The notes under the pieces were generated by a model. It was not told the DNA's origin, made no database searches, and worked only from the letters and a program-made list of their open reading frames with translations. Below, in pieces: positions 8,938-14,787 of a DNA stretch of 64,000 bases. Location of the stretch: NCBI GenBank assembly GCA_024239055.1, contig JANBVJ010000001.1:186001-250000 (forward strand). Direction: 5' to 3'. Source of the DNA: Patescibacteria group bacterium. Lineage in GTDB: Bacteria; Patescibacteria; Paceibacteria; Paceibacterales; UBA10102. Each line of letters starts with the position of its first letter. Positions within the stretch are counted from its first letter, which is position 1. Made by a program: the position numbers and the translations under genes.

Positions 8938-9690
8938 TTAGGATATATATATTTCTATTTCTCTTTGCAGTCGTTCCTTAAAATCTTTCAAAAGAGTTTG
9001 GTAGCTTACTGGTAGAAAAAGTTTTAGTTCTTTTTCTATTTCTTTTTCTTGATTTATAATTTCAAAAAGTTGATTTTTTAAGTTGGGAATCGGCGGAATA
9101 AATTTTACCAATTCTTTATGGCGTAAGATAAAATATAGATCAAAAAAATCACGGGGTTTTTTTCGATCTAATAATGCTTGTATTTTTTCTGATACCAATA
9201 AAGATTCCTTTAAATAAGTAATTACATAAGGAGTAATAAAATCATTCTGGATTAGATGAGTGTTGCTTATCGTTTGATCTGGAGAGCGAAAAGAAATCTG
9301 TAGTCTTATTTCAGAATTAAATTCTAACATTTTCATTCTTATAATGGCAAAATACCCGCCAGTTGTTTCTCCCTGAGTTCCAGGATTTAGTATTTTTTCA
9401 CAATCAATCCCTTCATTTTTAATATCTGCCAATGTATTATCAATCAACTGATTAATCTCAGCAATGTTAATCTCTCTTCCGTTTACGACAGAGAAATCAA
9501 GGTCTTCTGAGAATCTGGGACTTTTGAAAATTATCCTAAGAGCAGTCCCACCCTTAAAAAGAATTTTTTCGCTTTTTTCCTTTTTATAGAAATAAGATAA
9601 AAACAGATGTTGACAGTATTCTCTTGCTATATTTCCTTCAGTTGTTTGATACTTTGTGGAGAAGTCTGTTATAAATTGTCTTGTAATCAT
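8938..9690 (-). CDS. AbiEii-like nucleotidyltransferase toxin
   Basis: Nucleotidyltransferase of the AbiEii/AbiGii type, the toxin of type IV toxin-antitoxin pairs that also act in phage defence. The active-site pattern is visible: ILFKGGTALRI followed by SEDLDFSV (GG and D-x-D residues of the NTase fold), and downstream KIQALLDRKKPRDFFDLYFI, the characteristic K...RD..D segment. 250 residues is usual. Its first bases overlap the last bases of the upstream antitoxin gene by 4, typical of a coupled pair. It is AT-rich and directly beside tRNA-Gln at the edge of the accessory island. Confidence 0.85.
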   Translation of the reverse strand: MITRQFITDFSTKYQTTEGNIAREYCQHLFLSYFYKKEKSEKILFKGGTALRIIFKSPRFSEDLDFSVVNGREINIAEINQLIDNTLADIKNEGIDCEKILNPGTQGETTGGYFAIIRMKMLEFNSEIRLQISFRSPDQTISNTHLIQNDFITPYVITYLKESLLVSEKIQALLDRKKPRDFFDLYFILRHKELVKFIPPIPNLKNQLFEIINQEKEIEKELKLFLPVSYQTLLKDFKERLQREIEIYIS

Positions 9691-10310
9691 ATATATTTAT
9701 AAATCTCGTTAATTAAAGATATAAGTGCTCTATCTTTTTTGACCGACTTTTTGAAATAATTCACATAATAACCTAGCTTATCAGTATCTATTTTACTTAA
9801 GTCTAGTCTTTCGTTAAATACCCCCTTTCTTAGTGATAGAAGATAGATATAATCCAATAATGCTTTTTCTGGATCAGCCATTAAAATGATTTTATTATTA
9901 AATTTCTTTGGACGATAACCAAAGAAAAGATTTTTTTTAATTTTGTAATACTTAAAGGTAGAATTTTGAACAATAATTTCTTTAGTTCTTTTTGTGGTCG
10001 CAGAGGTTATAGTATAAACCGTTTCTGGGATAATACCATAGTGCGACAAAGCGGTTTCAAAGGATATATAAGATGGTTGGTATATCTTATTAGCAATTTC
10101 TAATTTAGTTGGTGCATTGATAGAAAAAGCATAAATACCTCTTTTAAGTTTTAATATCCGAGAATCAGTTTTTTTAGAGTTTCTAATTAAAAATGACCTC
10201 GCTGTAGAAGGCTTAATTTTAAAAATTTTGCTAAATTCTCTAACCGAAAAAATAGATACACCTAATTTGACTAGAGTATTTTCAACGAAACTAAGAGTAA
10301 TATAAGACAT
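9687..10310 (-). CDS. AbiEi-like antitoxin / regulator
   Basis: Partner of the downstream AbiEii-like toxin. The N-terminal part (residues about 10-65, FSVREFSKIFKIKPSTARSF and LKLKRGIYAF) is a winged-helix DNA-binding domain, followed by the AbiEi-type region YISFETALSHYGIIP and ADPEKALLDYIYLL. In this family the protein represses its own operon and neutralises the NTase. I use ATG 10310; the frame extends to a TTG 21 bases earlier, but a promoter (10381-10409) and typical length favour the ATG. The last 4 bases overlap the toxin start. Confidence 0.75.
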   Translation of the reverse strand: MSYITLSFVENTLVKLGVSIFSVREFSKIFKIKPSTARSFLIRNSKKTDSRILKLKRGIYAFSINAPTKLEIANKIYQPSYISFETALSHYGIIPETVYTITSATTKRTKEIIVQNSTFKYYKIKKNLFFGYRPKKFNNKIILMADPEKALLDYIYLLSLRKGVFNERLDLSKIDTDKLGYYVNYFKKSVKKDRALISLINEIYKYI

Positions 10311-10380
10311 AGTTGTAAGGCGAAATCTCAAAATGGATGTCAGTAAGTTGCAATTTCGTCACTATCGTGCATCCGTTTAT

Positions 10381-10409
10381 ATACTACACCTACATATCAA
10401 ACAAGTCAA
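10381..10409 (-). promoter_or_regulatory. Promoter of AbiE-type operon
   Basis: - strand TTGACT (10404-10409), 17-base spacer, TAGTAT (10381-10386). Leader of about 65 bases to the antitoxin ATG. The neighbouring region is AT-rich; no clear inverted-repeat operator seen. Confidence 0.6.
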
Positions 10410-10457
10410 ATTATCAAGTTTAAGCGCAAGTAGGGGATAACTTATGGGACGTGGGAT

Positions 10458-10486
10458 TTGAGGTACATTTTCCTTTAGGTTATAAT
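10458..10486 (+). promoter_or_regulatory. Promoter of DUF2806-like gene
   Basis: TTGAGG (10458-10463), 17-base spacer, TATAAT (10481-10486). A second TATAAT (10488-10493) lies 6 bases before a 10-codon open frame (10500-10532) that precedes the main gene. Confidence 0.6.
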
Positions 10487-10499
10487 TTATAATATAAGT

Positions 10500-10532
10500 A
10501 TGAGCAAAAAACTAATAAGATACAAAAAATAG
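10500..10532 (+). CDS. Possible 10-residue leader peptide
   Basis: ATG followed by nine codons (MSKKLIRYKK) and TAG, ending 4 bases before the ATG of the DUF2806-like gene. A TATAAT box ends 6 bases upstream, the spacing seen for leaderless genes in this window. It may be a translated leader that couples ribosomes to the next gene, or chance; the same arrangement recurs at 14064. Confidence 0.3.
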   Translation: MSKKLIRYKK

Positions 10533-10536
10533 ATCT

Positions 10537-11427
10537 ATGAAAATAGATAATCTCACAGGACTTGAAAAACCAATACAGAAACTGGTAGAAACAGTTTCTG
10601 AGGGAGTTGGGGTTATTGGAAATCATATTTTTAAATTTGACGTTACTAAAATAAAAAGAATTGGGGAAGCAGAAATAGAAATAGAAAAAGAAAAAATTAT
10701 TGCTAAAGCCGATGCTCAAGAAAAAGCAATTGAAGTGCTAGATCGAGCAGGAAAAAGATTTGCATTAGAACAATTCAATAAACAAATAAATCTTGAAAAT
10801 ATCTTTGTAAGAACAAGAGAAGATTTAGAAGGAAAAAAGGTATCAAAAGGACCAGTTGAAAAAGATTGGATAATGAGATTTTTAGATATATCCCAAAATA
10901 TAAGTCGTGAAGATTTACAAGATCTATTATCTAAAATTTTATCTGGAGAAATTCAAAAACCAAAAACTTATTCCCATCAAACACTTGAAGTTATTAAGTA
11001 TATTTCAAAAAGAGATTTGGAAAAGTTTTTTAAATTTATAGCAATTTCTACAAATACTGGAATTATAAAAATATATGGAAATGATCAAAAATCATTAGAA
11101 AAATATGGATTTCAATTTCAAGATTATTTAGATTTATCCTCAATTGGGTTATTTAATCAATCTTCAACAATTTCATATACAATAGAATTATCAGAATCAA
11201 TTAATAATTTTCTGCTAAATATAGGAAAAAATTCAATTTCAATATTCACTAAGAATAAAAAAGAAGCAAAAAAATTAAGTTTTGGATTGTATGCATTTTC
11301 TAATGTAGGAAAAGAATTAAGATCTCTATTAATTGATAAGGCAACTAATGAAAAATTAGATTTATTTAAAGAAGATTTAATTAGAGAAATAAAAGCAAAA
11401 GGATTTAAAGTAAAGAAAATTAAATGA
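10537..11427 (+). CDS. DUF2806-like protein
   Basis: 296-residue protein resembling the DUF2806 family, whose role is unknown. Visible parts: N-terminal LEKPIQKLVETVSEGVGVIG, a charged helical stretch rich in Glu/Lys (about 40-75), the core DWIMRFLDISQNISREDLQDLL followed by ILSGEIQKPKTYSHQTLEVI, and a C-terminal region that may form a small alpha/beta domain. No signal peptide or membrane helix. It is the first + strand gene of the accessory island and the first unit to be followed by a 28-bp array site. Very AT-rich. Family call moderate, function unknown. Confidence 0.6.
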   Translation: MKIDNLTGLEKPIQKLVETVSEGVGVIGNHIFKFDVTKIKRIGEAEIEIEKEKIIAKADAQEKAIEVLDRAGKRFALEQFNKQINLENIFVRTREDLEGKKVSKGPVEKDWIMRFLDISQNISREDLQDLLSKILSGEIQKPKTYSHQTLEVIKYISKRDLEKFFKFIAISTNTGIIKIYGNDQKSLEKYGFQFQDYLDLSSIGLFNQSSTISYTIELSESINNFLLNIGKNSISIFTKNKKEAKKLSFGLYAFSNVGKELRSLLIDKATNEKLDLFKEDLIREIKAKGFKVKKIK

Positions 11428-11525
11428 AAATGAAAAATATACAAAATATTTTCTTAAAAGAGATGTGCATCTATATTATTTTGAAAATTAAGTTCAAGTT
11501 CTTCTCTCATTGTTTTCCAATCAAA

Positions 11526-11553
11526 AGTTCTAAATACGTTCTGTAAGTCCAGC
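11526..11553 (+). repeat. Array site A (28 bp)
   Basis: AGTTCTAA at the left, CGTTC in the middle, AGTCCAGC at the right. Together with site F it shares a further 25-30 bp on the left (TTCTCTCATT, TTTTCCA, TCAAA), defining subfamily 2. Confidence 0.75.
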
Positions 11554-11613
11554 TGACTTTTTCAAGTAGTAAATAAAGCGTTATGATCCAACCATTCATT
11601 ATGGCTACAAATT

Positions 11614-12363
11614 ATGAGAGAAAGAATAATCACAACAACATTAGCAAAGTCAGCGAAGCTGAAATATGAGCATCCTGCAGGAACACCTGTTTCCCGTATA
11701 GATAAGTATACGGAAACAAAAACAGGGAGACAGACATTCTTTTTTGCGCCGAAGGTCGATGGGATGTATTTTGAAAGAGCCGATGAGTTTATAAGACTTT
11801 CTCTTCTAAAAAGAACTGCCGCTCTTACAAGTCGTAAGTTAACAAATCCTAAAGACCCCTTGCAAGGGGAGTTTTTTGCCGACAAAGACAGCATCCTTGA
11901 TTTCTTTGAGTACAGTAGTGCAGCAATAGCTCTTCTACACGCAGCCGTAGAGTTTACAGCTAATCGTTTTATAGAACAGGCTAAAGAACTGCAGTATAAG
12001 CGCTCGGAGTATATGACTTTCTTGAAGTTTGGAAACATTCGTTTCCAGATTAGAAGAGAAACCACTCTTTCACTTAAAGAAGTGCTTCGTTTGCCTCTCG
12101 AGGAAAAACTAAAATCTGTCTTACCAGCTTACTATGCTTTTGAGCCACCGAGCTCTCAGATTTTTTGGCAGAAGTTCACTTTATTAAAAGCTCTACGTGA
12201 TAAATTATTGCACATTACTTATTATCAATCATATGGGGCGAGTCGAGAAAAAAACTCTGTATTTGCCGAACTACTGGAAGTTGACTTAAAAGATTTGCTA
12301 ACGCAAGCCGAAGCTTTGGTACGGTATATTGAAAAAAATGGAAACAGACGGAATAGTGAGTAG
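11614..12363 (+). CDS. Cassette protein with HEPN-like RxxxxH motif
   Basis: Unrecognised 249-residue soluble protein. Near residue 195-205 it has LKALRDKLLHITYY, in which R-DKLL-H fits the R-x4-H ribonuclease motif of HEPN domains, and the surrounding segments (residues about 90-125 and 185-240) are predicted helical, as expected for that fold. HEPN proteins are often toxins or defence RNases, but this is inference from one motif. An alternative short frame from ATG 11602 overlaps the start out of frame. The N-terminus MRERIITTT resembles the short peptide encoded at 14064. Sole gene of its unit. Confidence 0.55.
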   Translation: MRERIITTTLAKSAKLKYEHPAGTPVSRIDKYTETKTGRQTFFFAPKVDGMYFERADEFIRLSLLKRTAALTSRKLTNPKDPLQGEFFADKDSILDFFEYSSAAIALLHAAVEFTANRFIEQAKELQYKRSEYMTFLKFGNIRFQIRRETTLSLKEVLRLPLEEKLKSVLPAYYAFEPPSSQIFWQKFTLLKALRDKLLHITYYQSYGASREKNSVFAELLEVDLKDLLTQAEALVRYIEKNGNRRNSE

Positions 12364-12444
12364 CGAGGCGGGATATCATCTGATAAACTAAGCTTGTGAA
12401 TCTAAGTTTGGGATATAAATATACTCACTTTGTCGTTGGATAAT

Positions 12445-12472
12445 GGTTCTAACGTTGTCCACGATGCCCAGC
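12445..12472 (+). repeat. Array site B (28 bp)
   Basis: GGTTCTAA left end, TTGTCCACGAT in the middle, CCCAGC right end. Preceded by GGATAAT. Subfamily 1 with sites D and E: all three are preceded by GG(G/T)ATATAA, the end of an old reading frame. Confidence 0.75.
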
Positions 12473-12473
12473 A

Positions 12474-12815
12474 ATGAAAATCTATGTCGCAGGTAAAGAA
12501 TTAAAACGTGCTCAAGCAGTAATGAAAGTACTGCGTGATTCTGGTCATCAAATAACATATGATTGGGCCACTAAGTTTAGTGGGGATAATCCAGTAGATA
12601 GATCTGCCGATGAACTAAAGGGCGTTAAAGAAGCTGATTTACTGATTTATCTATGGGAATCTGATCAGGAAAGCGCTCGCTATGAAGCAGGAATGGCGAT
12701 GGGCCTTGGTAAACCTATTATTGTATCAGGAAAACAAGATTCTTTTTTCTTTCATCTTCCAAATGTACATTGTGTAGATTCTGATGACAAAATTGTTCCA
12801 TCAATTAGCACATGA
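12474..12815 (+). CDS. Nucleoside 2-deoxyribosyltransferase-like protein
   Basis: 113-residue protein with the Rossmann-like fold of nucleoside 2-deoxyribosyltransferases and the DUF4406-type relatives that act on nucleotides or nucleotide-like signals. Visible: MKIYVAGKELKRAQAVMKVL at the start, the mid-region DELKGVKEADLLIYLW, and ESARYEAGMAMGLGKPIIV, where the Glu of Y/F-E-x-G-x-A is the catalytic nucleophile position in the family. The ATG begins one base after array site B, so the site forms its 5' boundary. Such domains occur in defence systems, but no partner is evident here. Confidence 0.75.
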   Translation: MKIYVAGKELKRAQAVMKVLRDSGHQITYDWATKFSGDNPVDRSADELKGVKEADLLIYLWESDQESARYEAGMAMGLGKPIIVSGKQDSFFFHLPNVHCVDSDDKIVPSIST

Positions 12816-12827
12816 ATACATAATATA

Positions 12828-12855
12828 GGTTCTAAGTGCGTTCTGTAACGCCAGC
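12828..12855 (+). repeat. Array site C (28 bp)
   Basis: GGTTCTAA left end, GCGTTCTGTAA in the middle, CGCCAGC right end. The left half matches subfamily 1 (GG start), the middle matches subfamily 2 (GTGCGTTCTGTAA), so it looks like an intermediate or recombinant copy. Confidence 0.75.
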
Positions 12856-12864
12856 AAATAAAAT

Positions 12865-13329
12865 ATGTCCACTAAATTTACAAAGTTTAAGCAAAACTCT
12901 CGACCAAAATGGATCATGCTTTTTCACGCAGGGACTGAGTGGTTACAAGCTTTTCAAATTTTAAGAGATGAATCAAAGAAAATATCAGGAACTTTCTTGT
13001 TTTTCGTATATCCCCATGTTCTTTATTTTTCTATGGAACTTTTTGTTAAATCCCTTGCTGCTCATAAAAATCCTGATTTTGATGCAAAAAAAGATCGTCA
13101 TGGGCATAGTGCTACAGATATAATAAAAACCTACAAAAAAGAAATTCCTATTTTTTCTAAAATTATAAAAGATAAAAAATTATTTGATCTTATAAAAGAA
13201 TATGAAAAAACTATTGATACTCGTTTTGGAGATACGGGCGTACAACTTAAAGGACCAGACACCAAATTAATGATAAAAACTGTCTATAAATTAAGAGAAG
13301 AGATGACAAAACTAACAGGCTTAAAATAA
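12865..13329 (+). CDS. Cassette protein, possible HEPN-like
   Basis: 154-residue, Lys-rich, mostly helical protein. The central segment HVLYFSMELFVKSLAAHKNPDF followed by KDRHGHSATDIIKTY recalls HEPN-type proteins, in which a helix with E..LK.L precedes a His-containing turn. No clear R-x4-6-H catalytic motif, so it may be an inactive or partner protein. It starts 9 bases after array site C and is followed by a second gene only 3 bases downstream (13333), so the two probably act together. Function not established. Confidence 0.5.
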   Translation: MSTKFTKFKQNSRPKWIMLFHAGTEWLQAFQILRDESKKISGTFLFFVYPHVLYFSMELFVKSLAAHKNPDFDAKKDRHGHSATDIIKTYKKEIPIFSKIIKDKKLFDLIKEYEKTIDTRFGDTGVQLKGPDTKLMIKTVYKLREEMTKLTGLK

Positions 13330-13332
13330 TAT

Positions 13333-13941
13333 ATGGACACAATTGATTCAAGAGTAACTTGGACAAGTTCCAATAAAAAAACTGTAAACGATATAAAAGA
13401 GAGTATTTTATTTATGTTTCTTAATAATTGGATTAATGGCGCCTCAATACAGATTGAACGTATTAATACTGATCAGACTAAGTTAAAAAATGCTATAAAA
13501 GAGCTTAGTGATAGTTTAAAGAAAGGAGGACGCAGTAAGAAAGATTGGAGTAAACATCAGAAGCGCTTATTTTTAGATATTCATTTTTTTCTTGTTGCTA
13601 TTGCAAATATTTCAAAGGTAATGGAATCTTTAAAAAAAATAAAAAGTAGAGATCCTAAATTTGGTGCAATTTATAAAAAATATAATACTGATTTAAAAAG
13701 ATTAAGGAGTATATTTAGAAATATTTTAGAACATATGACAGATGGACCAATACATGGACATGACAAAAAAGGAAATGCATTAAAAAATCCAGGAGACTTT
13801 GGAAATCTCAATAATAATAATTATTCTTTATTTGGAGAAACTTTTAATCTCCCAGCTACATTTAAAATGTTTGAAGCTCTTACTAAAGACTTAAAGGGAT
13901 GGAGCGATAAAGAAGTCGAAAAATTTTATAAAATTAAGTGA
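13333..13941 (+). CDS. HEPN-like cassette protein (RNxxxH motif)
   Basis: 202-residue helical protein that overlaps transcriptionally with the preceding gene (3-base gap). Contains LRSIFRNILEHMTDGPIHG, in which R-NILE-H is a full HEPN RNase motif of the RNxxxH type, preceded by a long helical region (about residues 85-140). The pairing of this protein with a possible HEPN-like partner resembles two-gene toxin-antitoxin or abortive-infection modules, but no nucleotidyltransferase partner is present. AT-rich. Biochemical role is inferred from one motif only. Confidence 0.55.
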   Translation: MDTIDSRVTWTSSNKKTVNDIKESILFMFLNNWINGASIQIERINTDQTKLKNAIKELSDSLKKGGRSKKDWSKHQKRLFLDIHFFLVAIANISKVMESLKKIKSRDPKFGAIYKKYNTDLKRLRSIFRNILEHMTDGPIHGHDKKGNALKNPGDFGNLNNNNYSLFGETFNLPATFKMFEALTKDLKGWSDKEVEKFYKIK

Positions 13942-13987
13942 GAAGTTTTAAATCTGGGATATAAACTTCTCCTGATTGTTGTATAAT

Positions 13988-14015
13988 GGTTCTAACGTCG
14001 TCCACGATACTCAGC
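13988..14015 (+). repeat. Array site D (28 bp)
   Basis: GGTTCTAA left end, TCGTCCACGAT in the middle, CTCAGC right end; directly preceded by TATAAT. Upstream is a perfect 9-bp hairpin (GAGAAGTTT/AAACTTCTC, 13940-13971) that may terminate the HEPN-like pair. Confidence 0.75.
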
Positions 14016-14028
14016 AAATTTCAAAGAG

Positions 14029-14057
14029 TCGCTAAGTAGGCGATTTTTTGGTAGAAT
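14029..14057 (+). promoter_or_regulatory. Terminator-promoter module
   Basis: Small hairpin TCGC/GCGA and a run of six T, running straight into the extended -10 TGGTAGAAT (-10 hexamer 14052-14057), 6 bases before ATG 14064. Related modules lie on the - strand upstream of the Nudix, DUF84 and rarA genes. Confidence 0.6.
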
Positions 14058-14063
14058 AAAAAT

Positions 14064-14108
14064 ATGAAAGAAAAAATAATTAGAACAACAAAAATATGGA
14101 CAAAATAG
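14064..14108 (+). CDS. Possible 14-residue upstream peptide
   Basis: ATG 14064 opens a 14-codon frame (MKEKIIRTTKIWTK) that ends at 14108, overlapping the start of the 166-residue gene in another frame. Its -10 box is 6 bases upstream. The first nine residues match the N-terminus of the 11614 protein (MRERIITTT), so it may be a remnant of a cassette gene start or a coupling leader. Confidence 0.3.
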   Translation: MKEKIIRTTKIWTK

Positions 14109-14596
14109 ATAGTAAAAAAACAATTAAATATTTAAACAGCAGAGCTTGGTATAGAGCGACCAAGGTTATTTATGTTTTCTTTGCTTTGGTGATTTTTGCT
14201 TCAATAATTGCACTATTTTCAAGTGAAGATTTTATGGTTTCAGACATACCTAATAGTGTTGTAATTTGTCAATATGGAAATGAAAAGCAGTTCTTAATAA
14301 AAGATATTTTTAACAAGGATGAGATGCCAACCGTTTTACCTAGGTATTTCAATTTTGAAAACTTTGAGAACACTGAACTTTCTGAAAGTATTTTAAAGTC
14401 TTGCGAAATTGATGCAGTCATAGCTAGGAATGAACAAAAGCAAGGTTTTATACCACATCCATATAGGATTGAAGAAGGAGACAAAATACAACTTGGTTAT
14501 ATGTTATTAGCCTTACTGATAGCGCTGGCTGTTTTTGAAACCGTAAGACGTATTTTTTACTATGTTATTTTAGGTGTGATAAATCCAAAAAAATGA
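14096..14596 (+). CDS. Cassette membrane protein with two helices
   Basis: 166-residue protein of unknown function with an N-terminal membrane helix (about residues 24-42, IYVFFALVIFASIIALF) and a C-terminal one (about 139-158, YMLLALLIALAVFETV), and an acidic, predicted extracytoplasmic domain between them. No known domain recognised. It ends with TGA at 14594-14596; the same frame stays open for 30 more codons and encodes a recognisable fragment (see 14597-14689). Sole gene of its array unit. Confidence 0.55.
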   Translation: MDKIDSKKTIKYLNSRAWYRATKVIYVFFALVIFASIIALFSSEDFMVSDIPNSVVICQYGNEKQFLIKDIFNKDEMPTVLPRYFNFENFENTELSESILKSCEIDAVIARNEQKQGFIPHPYRIEEGDKIQLGYMLLALLIALAVFETVRRIFYYVILGVINPKK

Positions 14597-14689
14597 TTAC
14601 AAAAAATTATATATTCTCGTTACACAAGACCAGCAAAAGATTTGTTAGAATTAGCTGATTCTTTAAGAAAAGCTAAATCAGGTATATAA
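14597..14689 (+). pseudogene. Fragment related to the Pol X-like protein at 33084
   Basis: Translation in the frame of the preceding gene, after its TGA, gives KIIYSRYTRPAKDLLELA and then DSLRKAKSGI before TAA. This matches KIIYSRYTRPAKDLIELA with GSTEKAKTAI in the HhH protein encoded at 33084-33788 on the other strand, 22 of 28 residues by eye. It has no start of its own and is probably a gene remnant carried with array site E. The last four codons also survive beside site D, and a variant (KFGI) beside site B. Confidence 0.65.
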
Positions 14690-14712
14690 ATCTCTTGTGC
14701 TTCTATAATTTT

Positions 14713-14740
14713 GGTTCTAACGTCGTCCACGATACCCAGC
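14713..14740 (+). repeat. Array site E (28 bp)
   Basis: GGTTCTAA left end, TCGTCCACGAT in the middle, CCCAGC right end; TATAAT 5 bases before. Differs from site D at one base. Carries the longest adjoining remnant reading frame of subfamily 1. Confidence 0.75.
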
Positions 14741-14787
14741 TAATTTTAGAGTATTGAGACGCTCATGATACTTTGATAGAATGAAAT

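Noticed and set aside
14594..14596. TGA recoded as an amino acid
   Set aside because: Other genes such as gltX and aspS end at TGA and core proteins contain no in-frame TGA, so the standard code applies; the downstream frame is treated as a remnant.
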